Origin: Boothiomyces macroporosus
Taxonomy: Eukaryota; Chytridiomycota; Chytridiomycetes; Rhizophydiales; Terramycetaceae
Direction of reading: 5' to 3'
DNA: 64,000 bases
Assembly (NCBI GenBank): GCA_027604185.1
Contig: JADGKB010000023.1
Location: forward strand, 62,001 to 126,000
Shown piece after piece: positions 35,030-46,008 of the stretch (the stretch's first letter is position 1; every line of letters begins with the position of its first letter). A model generated the notes under the pieces. It ran no database searches and had not been told where the DNA came from. It saw only the letters and a program-made list of their open reading frames with translations. Both the position numbers and the translations under genes were made by a program.

Positions 35030-35782
35030 TTAAAATGAAGTTCCCAATAGATTAGTCTCCAAATGAACAGACATTGAGCTGTCATTATCTACATTATCGT
35101 CATTCCCAATAATCCAAGTGGCAGAAATAGTCGGAGGCTCTAGGTAATCATAATTCTCTTGCACAGGCAAGTCAGTACTATCGTACATGGTTGGTGCAGA
35201 TTCTGTTGATAGTAACAGTTCTCTTTCTGGCTCTATTCTTTTGTACGCTAAATATCTACTTAATCCCAGTGTAATTAACAGCACCAATCCCCTAGATAAA
35301 ACTATTTGTTTAACGACAAAAAGTGAATGAGAAACAAGTATATCCAGTTGTTCAATGAATGCAAATATCGACCATAAATTATCGACACTGATAAAAAAGA
35401 GGTATTGAGAATCCAATACAAGTGAGAATTGAAAGTAGTATCTGAATAGCAGCACTATAATTGAATTTGTTTGGTATAATATCATTCCTAATTCGCTGTT
35501 TAGGATATTGCTGGTGAACGCTACGATAGGATAAATCATGAATAGCAATGGTGCAGTGCAGAGCGGTCTTTTTCCTTTTAAACTAGCTCTAGTCAGTAGA
35601 CTGTATAATCCAAGTAAATGGCCAATATCCAAACAAACCAGTTGCAATTCAATATTTGTAAATAGTAAGCTTGTAGATAATAGAGATGATAGTAATACAA
35701 GCAAGTATGAAATTCTGTTTTCATGATTGAATACTAATATCAAGGATATAATGTTGCAGGATAACATGGCAATTGAAATCAT
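35030..35782 (-). CDS. Multi-pass membrane protein of unknown function
   Basis: A single exon of 250 residues with six or seven closely spaced hydrophobic segments up to residue 185, then an acidic tail of about 65 residues (SAPTMYDSTDLPVQENYDYL). No family signature was recognised and it does not visibly belong to families A to D. Topology would fit a small receptor or carrier. The stop is 42 bases from that of the convergent SARAF gene. Confidence 0.6.
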   Translation of the reverse strand: MISIAMLSCNIISLILVFNHENRISYLLVLLSSLLSTSLLFTNIELQLVCLDIGHLLGLYSLLTRASLKGKRPLCTAPLLFMIYPIVAFTSNILNSELGMILYQTNSIIVLLFRYYFQFSLVLDSQYLFFISVDNLWSIFAFIEQLDILVSHSLFVVKQIVLSRGLVLLITLGLSRYLAYKRIEPERELLLSTESAPTMYDSTDLPVQENYDYLEPPTISATWIIGNDDNVDNDSSMSVHLETNLLGTSF

Positions 35783-35867
35783 TTTGTTTTACTTTTTTTA
35801 GTTCAAAATTGGTTTCAGTTTTGAAAAAAGGATTATGTTTTAAATTTACAGCTAAAAGAATATATTA

Positions 35868-36959
35868 TTACAAATCCCCAAATTCATTGACAAATTTGTT
35901 GAAAGATAAAGTTGCGGTGCAGGAAACAGGATGCAGTGTGGCATCAGAATCACTAATATTAAACCTTTGTTTCAATTCAGCAGTGTTTACTGGTCCAGGT
36001 TCATCATCCCAACACTCTTCATCTTCTGTATCTGCCCCGCCTGCCATTCGCCAAATAAGACAAGCAGTCTTGTGAAATGCAAGTGCTGCTCTATTTGGCT
36101 GAATTGATTCATCATTGTTTACAAAATATAATGGCATTTCTCCATTTTTATCCATTATTTCTCTGTTAGGAAATCTCCGTTTCTTAGTAGCACGAACAGC
36201 CTTTAGAGAATCAATATTTTCAACCCATTCTGCATGTTTATCACTTGTAGTATCATTGGCTTCATTGACTATTTTTACAACCAGCCTTCCATCAACTTCA
36301 TCTACATAACTTTTTAGTTGGTCAAATGAATCGTGACAATTTTTGCACAGTAATAAACCATTCTGAATTTGGTGTTTGTGTTGCAATCCGCATCTTGTTA
36401 AAATTGCATTTTCGTCATTTGAGACAGCAATCTTCTGAGAAATGATATGTGCACCATCAAGTGGTTTAATATTCCAGCAGAACAAACACACACCGTCCCG
36501 TTTTTTAACACTGTCTCTTAAGTTTGTATGAGTCAGTTCTTGTGGTTCTTTTGTACTTTTGGAAGACTGTTCTTTTGGCTCTTTTGTAATACTTTCGGCA
36601 GAGCTTGGTCTTGATGAAGCTGGCGTGTGACAACTTTCATTGTCTGAATAATTCTTGTGAAATGCAGCAATGTAGAAATTGAAGAGTCTGTCAATAAATG
36701 TGGGTGTATAAAGTGTGCTCTTTAGCAGATTCTCTGGTGATAACTCTAGTTCTTTTTCAACCTCTTCTTGGCTTTTGTTCAGCAATTCATATAATGCCTG
36801 CACATCCTCTTCCAATCCTTCCAGAATGATGCCCAGTAAAAACCCCAGCTTGTTTGATAACTCCCATTTTCCTCTCTTCCTGCTTTCTGGAATAACATTT
36901 TCGTCCAGCTGTGCATAGCATTCTTTCAACTTTTGCTTGGTCCTACTCCTAATGTCCAT
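35868..36959 (-). CDS. HNH-domain protein (HNH_2 type)
   Basis: A single exon of 363 residues. The N-terminal third is helical and charged with a Ser/Glu/Lys-rich low-complexity linker (residues 112-140). The HNH core follows: RDGVCLFCWNIKPLDGAHI (CxxC and the first His), then NGLLLCKNCHDSFD (Asn, second zinc CxxC and last His). Such HNH_2 proteins are widespread in fungi, often in many diverged copies; a nuclease role is plausible but not shown, since many fungal members lack demonstrated activity. C-terminal KTACLIWRMAGGAD is typical of that fungal group. No transposon ends were seen near it. Confidence 0.78.
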   Translation of the reverse strand: MDIRSRTKQKLKECYAQLDENVIPESRKRGKWELSNKLGFLLGIILEGLEEDVQALYELLNKSQEEVEKELELSPENLLKSTLYTPTFIDRLFNFYIAAFHKNYSDNESCHTPASSRPSSAESITKEPKEQSSKSTKEPQELTHTNLRDSVKKRDGVCLFCWNIKPLDGAHIISQKIAVSNDENAILTRCGLQHKHQIQNGLLLCKNCHDSFDQLKSYVDEVDGRLVVKIVNEANDTTSDKHAEWVENIDSLKAVRATKKRRFPNREIMDKNGEMPLYFVNNDESIQPNRAALAFHKTACLIWRMAGGADTEDEECWDDEPGPVNTAELKQRFNISDSDATLHPVSCTATLSFNKFVNEFGDL

Positions 36960-37238
36960 GAGAAAACTGGAAAATTTTAAGCTCTCTGTAAGACTTTGTG
37001 GCTGAGAATGTGTTGGAAAAACTTCGTGTGGCTTTTAATGTGGCAAATAGAAGAATAGAATATTTGTTTTAACCAGTGCTCCATCTTGATATTGAGATGA
37101 AATTTTGTGTGAGAGGTCTCGTATAAAAGATATAAATGAAAGGGGAGCAGATAAATTTGAAATTATAGATGGCTCAATTAGTAATATCCATCAACAGAAT
37201 TAGTGTCTAGTTGGACTTTTTTTAAATACACGGTAAAC

Positions 37239-38081
37239 TTATTCAAACATATTGTTTATTGGGATGACTGGTCTAATAGTAGGAGCTGAAACTTGCCGAA
37301 CGTAAACAGGCTTTATCATTGCATTCTTCTTTTTGCGATTAAATAGACACTGTTTGCGGAACCTGACTTTTAGTTTCTTTTTCTTGTTTGACTTTAATGC
37401 GGATGGTAATGAAATGTCGTTATCTGGCTTCCTTTTCATGCTAGCCACTATTAATTGGTTTGAATAAATGAATGATGAGAGGTCTAATGTGGCAGCTAAA
37501 TATAACGCATCAAATGGTAGCAGACCAAAGTAAGTCAAGCCTGCTACCAGTAGTAATGCTACACTCGATAGTGAAGTTACTATAGATATGTACTGAAACT
37601 TTTTTTGATTTGTAACTGATAGATTCCTATACAAAATAATAATGAATCCAAAATGCATCCCAACATTTACGACTGCTATCAACACTCCAAACAGCGAATA
37701 CAAGATATTCACTGGTTGGTCGTCGCCGATATAATGCAACCACTGTAAAAAATTAATTCCTGCAATTACAATACTTAGTAATGGGAGAATCAAAAGAATA
37801 TAGTACCAGAACCCCTGCTTGATAAAAGTAGTTATCCTATTAATGTAACAAATCTCGTACGATATAATTCCAATAGCTTCTGATAAGCTCTGCACACCCA
37901 TTGAAAATAACTGTGGTGTATTATTGCTATTGTACACTGTAGCTTCCAACCAAATAATTAACCCGAGCATTGCTGAAAACAAGGGAAAGGAAATCTTGTG
38001 GAAATTAAATACTTGGGAATAATTTATATTTCCAATATTAATTCCAGCAACTGTGAATATTATTACTTTGTAATTATTCAT
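37239..38081 (-). CDS. Multi-pass membrane protein, receptor-like, singleton
   Basis: A single frame of 280 residues with about seven hydrophobic segments up to residue 213 and a strongly basic tail (KSNKKKKLKVRFRKQC). It has no clear relation to families A to D in this window, although helix spacing is similar. An in-frame 18-nt segment in the first 30 residues (gtatttaatttccacaag) looks like an intron and could be removed without changing the frame, so the N-terminus may be six residues shorter. Function unknown. Confidence 0.6.
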   Translation of the reverse strand: MNNYKVIIFTVAGINIGNINYSQVFNFHKISFPLFSAMLGLIIWLEATVYNSNNTPQLFSMGVQSLSEAIGIISYEICYINRITTFIKQGFWYYILLILPLLSIVIAGINFLQWLHYIGDDQPVNILYSLFGVLIAVVNVGMHFGFIIILYRNLSVTNQKKFQYISIVTSLSSVALLLVAGLTYFGLLPFDALYLAATLDLSSFIYSNQLIVASMKRKPDNDISLPSALKSNKKKKLKVRFRKQCLFNRKKKNAMIKPVYVRQVSAPTIRPVIPINNMFE

Positions 38082-38258
38082 TTTAATTGGTGACGTTTTT
38101 TATCCTGAAATTAACAATAGCTCTGACTAGTTGTAATTCAGTAGTGTTGAATATTAATATTGAGCCCATACCTAATAGAGTAATACATGTTAATTCTAGT
38201 TATATCAACTCTAGTTATTGGCAAACACAAAGTCAAAAATCATGATTCAAATTTGAAA

Positions 38259-39367
38259 ATGTTCATTTTCATTCCCTTCAGAATCACCCAGTCTCGTTCT
38301 TGCTCAAGGTGATAATCTAGCAGTTGTTTCATCTGGTTCAAACATTCCCAGGTACGTTACATTTAATACAAGTGCGAGTATCGGCTCTACTGCAAGTCAC
38401 TCTACATCCAGTCAACCACCAACGTTAGTTCCTAATTACAGTAACAAGCCATTTTTATACGATGTACTAGTGGGTGGTACCATTGGAAGTGTAGTACTTA
38501 ATGTAATCATCTTGCTAGCATTCATTTCATTCTATCTCAAAACCAACAGTGTAAAGAACAAACACGTCCAAATCGTCAAAGTTAATCAATCCATCAAATT
38601 CAGTGCACAATTCTAATAGTACAAGGAAACTTTTGTCTGATTTCCAAGGACCTGCTGCAGATAGTTCTTTAACTCCCAGTGAAATCCTATCAAGAATGGA
38701 GCTATTAAATCAACCGAAAACCATTAGTCCGATAAAAGAAGGATTGTGGACAACCTCAGTGGATCGAATATACATTTTTGCGAATTATCAGGGAATCGAT
38801 CAATTTGGAGAGTTTATAAAGTATTTCTACTTTCCAAAAATGCTGTTCAAAGTACGTTTTGGCTAATTACAGGCCAATAATGATTTCGAATATGATGGTT
38901 GTGTGCCTGTAAAGAGGGTGATGAAATTATAGTCAAATTGCACCAGTATAATGGATACTTTTTGGAACAAATGAAACTACGAAACAGAGTGGTAAATTTC
39001 GTATTGGCTGTTTGCCATTACCAGCCCATACTCCTCAACTTGTACTTGTTCATTGCCCTGAGATAGAAACTGAAATTCCTTTTGAATCAGAATTCATAAA
39101 AGCAAAGAATATCTTTCCAACAAAGTGAAATTCAAAACTGTGCAAAGGTACAAGTCGCTCAACCCTACTGAGTTTGTGTTTAGCGGTAACTTTGAAGGGC
39201 TCAATCCAGTAGACAAGATGCTCATTTGTGGATCACAGGATATGATGGTGTTTATTTACTGTTATCTCGAACAAGTTGCGAATGAAACGTGGTCTTTTAT
39301 CGACGCGGTAATGATACCGCCAGATTACCAAATCTCCAGGGATAATTATCCCATGTATGAACTGTAA
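38259..39367 (+). pseudogene. Broken or unresolved gene for a single-pass membrane protein
   Basis: Coding-like sequence runs through the region but changes frame repeatedly. Segment 1 (about 38281-38600) has a secretion-like start (SLVLAQ), a Ser/Thr-rich stretch and one helix (VLVGGTIGSVVLNVIILLAF). Segment 2 (38603-38848) reads LTPSEILSRMELLNQPKTIS; a good 21-nt intron ends it at 38849-38869. Segment 3 contains an acidic DEGDEIIVKL-like stretch if a 17-nt intron is accepted, and segments 4 and 5 lie in further frames, ending at 39367. No ATG heads segment 1 cleanly. Either several small introns are unrecognised or the gene is decaying. The order (lumenal Ser/Thr part, helix, SH3-like patch) would suit a fungal membrane sensor, which is speculative. 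Confidence 0.4.
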
Positions 39368-39462
39368 ATATATTTCCATTGGTTTTTCCAATACGCGCCG
39401 CTAATCTTGTGATTCAATGTTTCCTTTTGCGTTGGATCTTGTGAGCAAATTTTTTCCAATTA

Positions 39463-40815
39463 ATGGACCTTTTGAAAAAATCTCCAACTGAATTCATTGA
39501 ATTCCTGCGATCAAACAACATCCAAAAGTTTTATTTCGTTACTGAAAACAACAAGTTTGTAGCATCGCATACTGTGCTTCAACCAATCGCAGATGTCCTG
39601 TCAGATTTAAAAATTTCTGACGACTATGATCAACATGAAGGCTATTTCGCACAGATTGGACCAAAGTCAGGAGTGCTGCAATCTGCTGCTATTCACAAGA
39701 CTTTCCGTGGACCTGGTGCTGGCGGAGTTCGTAACTGGGTGTACGATAACATGAATGACTTTTTTAGAGATGGACTACGTTTAGCAAAAGGAATGGGGCA
39801 TAAAAATGCACTGGCAGGAATCTGGTGGGGAGGCGGCAAAGGTACATGAATTTAACACAGGTGTTATGGCACGTAATACTGGTAAAGGACTTGCACCAAC
39901 AGATGATGCTAAATTACGTCAAATTGCATATGAAGAATACGGTGAGTTTATGACTAGCTTGCATGGCTGCTATGTGACTGCTGAAGATGTTGGGACCAAT
40001 GTTGACGACATGAAAGCAATCTTTTCGAAAACTAGACATACTACTTGTATTCCTACTGAATTGGGTGGTTCTGGCAATCCTTCTATTGCGACCGCAAGAG
40101 GGATAATTAAAGGACTGGAAGCCGCCTTCCATCATTGGGGTAAGTGTTCGTTTATCCAGGCAAATCTTTAAAAGGCTCAACAATTGCAGTGCAGGGAGCC
40201 GGACATGTCGGCATGCCTGTAATACACTTTTTATTTGAAGCTGGAGTTGCTAAAGTAATTGCTTCTGACGTGGATGCCCATCGAGCTGAAGCTATCAAGA
40301 AGGAATACACTGGAAAGAACTTTGAATTGCACATTGTAGACAAATCTGACTATTCTATTTTATTTAAAGATGTGGACGCAGTGTGTCCATGTGCTACGGG
40401 TGGTATTTTGAACCCTACCACCATTCCACAAATTAAAGCAAAGATTATTTGCGGAGCAGCAAATAATCAATTGTTGAATATGAAAGTAGACGATGTACTA
40501 TTGCACAATCTCGGAAAGATTTATGTCCCAGATTTCTTGGTAAACCGAATGGGGATTGTTAACTGTGCTGATGAACATATGGGCATCATTGATGACGACC
40601 CTAAACTTGATATGCATCTGGGTAAAGACTGGGGCAACTCTATTTTCAATCTCACTCTGCAAGTGTTGAAGGAATCAGCTGCTACTGGCAAGACCAGCCA
40701 AGCGATCGCAGTTGCATTGGCTGATCAACGATCATTGGAGGTTAACCCTTGTTATGGGCACAGATCATTACAGATTATAAAATGGTTAGTTAAAAGCAAA
40801 GAATGGAATCAATAA
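39463..40815 (+). CDS. Leucine/phenylalanine dehydrogenase-like enzyme
   Basis: Three exons (39463-39841, 39861-40139, 40160-40815) give 437 residues; introns are 19 and 20 nt. The catalytic lysine lies in GGGKG across intron 1, the catalytic aspartate in VTAEDVGTNVDDM, and the NAD fold in IAVQGAGHVG. These are signatures of the bacterial-type leucine/phenylalanine/valine dehydrogenases rather than of glutamate dehydrogenase. The reaction is NAD-dependent oxidative deamination of a branched or aromatic amino acid. About 65 extra N-terminal residues precede the usual domain. The two ultra-short introns show the gene is resident in this genome, though the family may have come from bacteria. Confidence 0.9.
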
Positions 40816-40926
40816 ATAATCTCTTCCGTCACTAGAATTTGATAGATAACACTTGGTTGATTATTTGACTGCTGTACCTTGGAGTAGGATAAAAAGTGAA
40901 TAATGCGGTATGGCACAATTGTTGCC

Positions 40927-41834
40927 ATGACATCAGCCAACACAGACAACACATACAAGGATAGAATCACACTAGATAACCCAACAGGAATTATATCTCT
41001 ATTAGTTAATATTGGAGCATTTTCACTGATATTATTTGTAATTATCCAAACTGTCAGAAGGGTTCCCCAGAAAAAAACAGCTAGATATCTACTTACAATC
41101 GCTTTACTAAACTTTATACAGCTAATTATTTATAGTATCTACGGGTATTTTATTCTTGAGGGTATTATATTTCGAGTAGCAACAGTATTTTCCTCAATCC
41201 TGTCAATGTCGATTGGACTACTCAACATAGAGATATTATCAATCTTTAAATGCCTAAATGAGAAAATCACTAGTTCTTTTATCAGGAAACTGCGGATTGT
41301 ATTCATTTGTATTTCAGTATTGCTACTTTCCCCCGTACCTGTCAATCTTTTCATGGGAGGGAATATCCCAGTGATACTAGAATATGTAATTGGGATTAAT
41401 TCTAGTTTGATAACATAGGCTCACTTATTCATGCTGTCATTATTATTATATACGATAATTTTCAAGCAATATATCTTACTCGTCTGGTTTATCGATTCAA
41501 GAAGAGTAAAGGACGATCAGACTCTGCTGAAAGGAATTACAGAGTCACTCTTACCTTAAATATTACGCTAGTATGTATAGATTGGATTGGCATCTTTCTC
41601 TTTTCGTATGAAATGTTCTTTAGTCCAGAGCACTCGGTATTTCTGTTGGTTACGTCCGTGTTATCGATTCATGCTTCATTCATGATCATTGTGTTTCTTC
41701 AGTTGAAAAATCTAACATTGGTAGGAAGTAAACGAAAGATCCCAATAGCACAAGAAGCCATAAATAACTACACTACCAAAGATATCACAGTGATAGAGGC
41801 AAAGAAAGATGAGACAATGAAAATTGTATCATGA
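40927..41834 (+). CDS. Seven-helix membrane protein, family C copy 1
   Basis: Two exons (40927-41385, 41406-41834) around the 20-nt intron gtaattgggattaattctag give 295 residues. The ATG at 40927 was chosen because paralogues start with M, a few polar residues and ITLDN; an in-frame ATG at 40903 would add eight residues. Family marks: LLNIEILSIFKCLNEKIT after helix 3, IYDNFQAIYLTRLVYRFKKS after helix 5 and SIHASFMIIVFLQLK in helix 7. Receptor-like topology, unknown ligand. Confidence 0.8.
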
Positions 41835-41866
41835 ATATATTCAAAGTCATTCTTTATTTTTTTAAG

Positions 41867-42700
41867 ATGTCATCCAACAACACATTTGACTACATCACTT
41901 TGGACAACCTTACGGGTGTCATATCCACATTGGCCTTTATTGCCGCTAATTTATTCATTATATATGTAGCATATCGGATATGGGCGGATATATCTCAGCA
42001 GTCACTTCTCAGGAGGCTGTATTTCATGCACACCATCAATTTCCTTCAACTTACAATATACGCCCTGTACGGATACATATTGCATCCCAGGATATACTTT
42101 AAAGTCGCCTCACTATTTTCTTCAGCTTTATCAATCTGCATAGTCCTATTAAACCTGGAAATCCTGGCAATATTCAAATGTCTTAATGAAAAAATAACGA
42201 GTGAAATAATTAGGAGATGCAGAATCGGGTTTATCGCATTCTCCGTCTTTGCCCTCTCACCAGTTGCTGTAACACTATTTTATGACGTGGAACCTCCAAT
42301 TCTCAAATACTACAGTGAAATTGGTTCACTACTACACGCTGTGGTAGGAATAATCTACGATAACTGCCAAGCAATCTACCTAACACGACTAGTATATGGT
42401 TTCAAAAAGTCCAAAAAGCAGGCGACGGCAAACAACTACAAAGCCATTGTATTACTCAATCTCATAACTATTTTGATTGATTGGGGAGGAGCATCGCTGT
42501 ATATGTATGTCCTTTACTTTGAAACATCCAACCACTCAAAATTTCTCATAGTTGATACTGTGATTAGCTTTCATGGATCATTTATGGTTATCGTTTTTCT
42601 TTTATTGAAAAAGCTGGCTTTGGTCGGAGTCAAGAAGAAAGAAACCGCACACATCAAGAAAACATCAGATAATTTTGAGACGGTAAAAATGGTAGCCTAA
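41867..42700 (+). CDS. Seven-helix membrane protein, family C copy 2
   Basis: A single exon of 277 residues from the ATG at 41867, which aligns with the starts of copies 1 and 3; the frame is open from 41831, overlapping the stop of copy 1. ITLDNLTG, NLEILAIFKCLNEKIT, IYDNCQAIYLTRLVYGFKKS and SFHGSFMVIVFLLLKKL are the family motifs. At the point where copies 1 and 3 have an intron (before IGSL/FTSL) the codons here are contiguous (KYYSEIGSLLHAV), so this middle copy has lost it, or the flanking ones gained it. Confidence 0.8.
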   Translation: MSSNNTFDYITLDNLTGVISTLAFIAANLFIIYVAYRIWADISQQSLLRRLYFMHTINFLQLTIYALYGYILHPRIYFKVASLFSSALSICIVLLNLEILAIFKCLNEKITSEIIRRCRIGFIAFSVFALSPVAVTLFYDVEPPILKYYSEIGSLLHAVVGIIYDNCQAIYLTRLVYGFKKSKKQATANNYKAIVLLNLITILIDWGGASLYMYVLYFETSNHSKFLIVDTVISFHGSFMVIVFLLLKKLALVGVKKKETAHIKKTSDNFETVKMVA

Positions 42701-42813
42701 TAAAACCTATCATTCCATTTCAGATTATGATATTTAGCGGTACGTACTTTGAAAATCCGCAGTATTTGTAATTCTTGGCAGTTTACTGTTGATGTCATTC
42801 TTTTTATCAAGCC

Positions 42814-43686
42814 ATGTCAACTTCGCTGTATGTTATTACATTAGATAATACAGTAGATATAGTATCAGTAATTGTGTATATATTTGGAAACGCATTAATT
42901 CTGTATGTATTGTACCGCATAGTGGCAGATGTCAAACAGAAAAACATGTCAAATAGATTGTATCTGATGCAAGCAATCAATTTCATTCAATTTCTAGGAT
43001 ATGGACTTTATGGATTCGCATTGCACCCTCGCATATATTTCAAAGTAGCCGCTTTGTTTTCGTCCATGTTGTCAGTATGTATTGGCCTACTGAATATCGA
43101 AATTTTGGCTATATTCAAATGTCTCAATGAAAAGATTACGCCGAAACTCATCTTGTTCATGCGGACATTCTTTATCGTGATATCAATATTGTTGCTCGGG
43201 CCAGCATTTATTGTTGTTGGGTTAGATCCCATACCTCCAACTTTGGATTGGGTGATTAATAATTAATTCTAGCTGAACGACTTTACTTCGTTGCTGCACG
43301 CAGTTTTGATGATCATTTACGATAATATCCAAGCAATGTACTTGACTCATCTTGTGTATTCATTTAAAATGTCAAAAAAACAAGAGACTGCTGCCAATTC
43401 ATACAAACGGGCGGTAATATTAAACTTGACTTGCGTGTTAATTGATTGGACTGGAGCAGCATTGTATTTGTACGCTATTTACTTTGACTACTCGCCGCAT
43501 TCCTCGTTTTTAATTATTGATTCGATACTTAGCTTCCACGCTTCCTTTATGGTACTTATATTCTTGCAACTTCAAAAATTAGCTCTTTCAGGGGTTGGAG
43601 TCAAAAAGTCAAAGCCAAAGCCAGTTACTGTGGTGGAGAATACAGTAGCTCCTGGCGAAGCTCCTACAATACCATCACTTGGATAG
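42814..43686 (+). CDS. Seven-helix membrane protein, family C copy 3
   Basis: Two exons (42814-43251, 43273-43686) around a 21-nt intron give 283 residues. ITLDNTVD, NIEILAIFKCLNEKIT, IYDNIQAMYLTHLVYSFKMS and SFHASFMVLIFLQLQKL are shared with copies 1 and 2. The tail is short with a Pro/Val-rich end. The gene ends 100 bases from the convergent phosphate transporter. Confidence 0.8.
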
Positions 43687-43786
43687 CAATATATCCGCTT
43701 GAGACTAATAAAGCCATTGAAACACGTACTTTTAGTTCTTCACTTGAATACAATAGTTAAGTTAGATAAAAGTTTATTTAAATCGT

Positions 43787-45325
43787 CTATTCATAGTCGC
43801 CAAGTTCTTCCAAGGTCTTTCCGTTGGTTTCCGGAATCAAGAAGGTGGAGAGGATACCTCCAGCCATAACACCAGTGAAAATGTACATTAATGGTTGGAT
43901 ACCAGCACCAGAGTTGACAGGATCGAACAATTGAGCAGCAAAGATGGCTCCCAATTTACCGGCAGCAGCAGAAATACCGTGACCGGATGATCTTACATGA
44001 GTTGGGTAAGCTTCGGCTGGAACAATGAAAGTGGTGGAGTTTGGTCCAAAGTTGAAGAAGAATTGTGCCAAGCAATAGAGAATGACAAAGGTGGTGTTTC
44101 CGCCTGAGCTGGTGAGCCAGTTGAATTGGGAAGCCATAATAGCGAATAAGATAGTAAGGATGACGAAACCTCCCATTTGAAGCGGCTTACGTCCAACACG
44201 GTCAACAGTGGCAACACAGAAGATATAACCAAGAGCACCAATCAAGTTGACAACGGCGGTACCTTTTGCAGAAGCCCACACGTTTTCCCATGGAATTTTT
44301 TTCTTGTCTGCTGTAGGTACAAAGCCCATAGTTTTTACAATGGTAGAAGTGTTCAAGTTAGTTCCATAGAAACCGATATCAAGCAAGAACCAGGACATGG
44401 CAGTACCAATAAGAACTTTAAGGTTGCCCCACTTTCCAAAGTATTCTTTCAATCCTTGCAAGTATGGTTTGCGTTGAGCAACTTCACCGTGTACATTTTC
44501 AGCAGCTTCAACATTTCCACCCTTCAAGAACTGGTTGGCAGAAGCAGCACCCTTTGCAACATCACCTTCAACGTCAATAGCGAAACGTGGGGTTTCTGGG
44601 ATAGTGAGACGGTAGTAGACAGCGCACAATGCTGGGACAACACCGAAACCAGCCAAAATACGCCAGACGTAATCCAAATTAGTTGGATCAGCAATAGCAG
44701 AGTCTTTAAAGGCCATCAAAGCAAAGATTGCGACAACAGTTCCCAAAACGAAACCAACACCTTGCATAGCAAAAACCAAGGCAATCATAGTACCACGGTT
44801 CTTTGCAGATGCGAATTCAGAAGTAATAACACCAGACACTGGATAATCACCACCAACACCAACACCAAGAACAAATCTCCAGAAACCAAGGATGGCAGAA
44901 ATACCAAAGTTCTTGGTTGCAGGTTGGGCAGCAAGAGCACAACCAATAGCACCGACAATCAAGATGATCAATTCAACACCGTACATCTTTTTTCTTCCAT
45001 AAACATCACCCATGATACCGAAAGCAAACTGTCCTACCAAGTTACCCCATGAAGACATTGCCTTAACCCAGGCAGCTTCGACACCAGGAACATTGCCGTT
45101 GTTCTTTCCTTGAGCATAGTAAACATATCCGATAATAGAAACAATCAAAGAGATAACAAAGTTGTCATATGAATCAGTCAAGAATCCAGAACCAGCAACT
45201 AAAACTGCTCTCCAGTGAGCAGCAGTCCAGGAGGACATGTCAAGTTCGGTAAGAGCTTCCTTTCTAAGAGCTTCTTTATCGTCAATTTGAACGATTTGTT
45301 CGTCTTTCTTTTGGATTTCAGACAT
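43787..45325 (-). CDS. PHO84: Inorganic phosphate:H+ symporter, PHO84 type
   Basis: A single exon of 512 residues with twelve helices. Fungal Pi-transporter marks: DSYDNFVISL in helix 1, GVGVGGDYPVSGVITSEFA in helix 4, a central acidic loop and FLLDIGFYGTN in helix 7, where Trp, Asp and Tyr contact phosphate in the solved fungal PiPT structure (here the Trp precedes as SWFLLD). Import of phosphate across the plasma membrane is expected. Codon choice is more biased (AAG, GGT, CCA, ATC) than in neighbours, suggesting high expression. A second copy begins at the right edge of the window. Confidence 0.93.
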   Translation of the reverse strand: MSEIQKKDEQIVQIDDKEALRKEALTELDMSSWTAAHWRAVLVAGSGFLTDSYDNFVISLIVSIIGYVYYAQGKNNGNVPGVEAAWVKAMSSWGNLVGQFAFGIMGDVYGRKKMYGVELIILIVGAIGCALAAQPATKNFGISAILGFWRFVLGVGVGGDYPVSGVITSEFASAKNRGTMIALVFAMQGVGFVLGTVVAIFALMAFKDSAIADPTNLDYVWRILAGFGVVPALCAVYYRLTIPETPRFAIDVEGDVAKGAASANQFLKGGNVEAAENVHGEVAQRKPYLQGLKEYFGKWGNLKVLIGTAMSWFLLDIGFYGTNLNTSTIVKTMGFVPTADKKKIPWENVWASAKGTAVVNLIGALGYIFCVATVDRVGRKPLQMGGFVILTILFAIMASQFNWLTSSGGNTTFVILYCLAQFFFNFGPNSTTFIVPAEAYPTHVRSSGHGISAAAGKLGAIFAAQLFDPVNSGAGIQPLMYIFTGVMAGGILSTFLIPETNGKTLEELGDYE

Positions 45326-46008
45326 CTATAATATGCAATTGTGAATAAAGCCTGGGGTTAAATACTTTTTTTTGTCGAACATTCAGTTCTCGAATAGGAA
45401 AAACGTTTTCATTCTCTTGGTGCAAACAGGTTGAAACGTTTTCCTCATCGCCTTTTTAGGATGCGGTAAGGATAGGTTCCATATGTGGCGCCCTACTCAA
45501 CTTTGACATGTATGATAATGCGATCAGGCAATTTATAAAAATCACAGGCGCATTTTGACATGAAAATTATTTCCGGTTGCAGTTTTTATTTCTATAATTT
45601 ATGAATGGCTAGTTTTTGCGATATGAATTTTCTTGCTGTCTTGTGCCCGGTTTTTTGAAAACGTTTTTTTTCTCAAATTCCCCGTTGTCCATTTGAATCT
45701 TGATTCTAAAGAAATAAATCAAGACACTAGTACACCGCGTACAGATCATTTTGCTCTCTTGAATGCATGTTCTCGTCCAGCAAGTTTTTGAGGATTTTCG
45801 TTGAACTATTCATAGATTTTTGTGATTTGTGAAACCCACGTTTTCCTTGCCAGCTGAATCGAAGATAATTTGGATCTCCAACCAAAAGAATATTGTGATC
45901 TAATAATTATAAACTCAGGCTTCAAATAAGCCCATAGGACAGTGGAAAAAATCGGAATAATTATGATTTAGTAATTATAACACCAAACTCAATTGCAATC
46001 ACAAGGAT
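45326..46008. other. 680-base intergenic region upstream of PHO84
   Basis: It contains the PHO84 promoter and the 3' end of the convergent-side PTPS gene. Several AACGTTTT-like blocks occur (about 45403, 45436, 45660 and 45840), one as CCACGTTTT, which resembles a weak Pho4 site (CACGTT). Otherwise AT-rich without a recognised gene or RNA. Confidence 0.4.

Noticed and set aside
44177..45052. 291-codon plus-strand open frame opposite the phosphate transporter
   Set aside because: Antisense shadow of a codon-biased gene; composition is Ser/Asn/Thr-rich and there is no domain.
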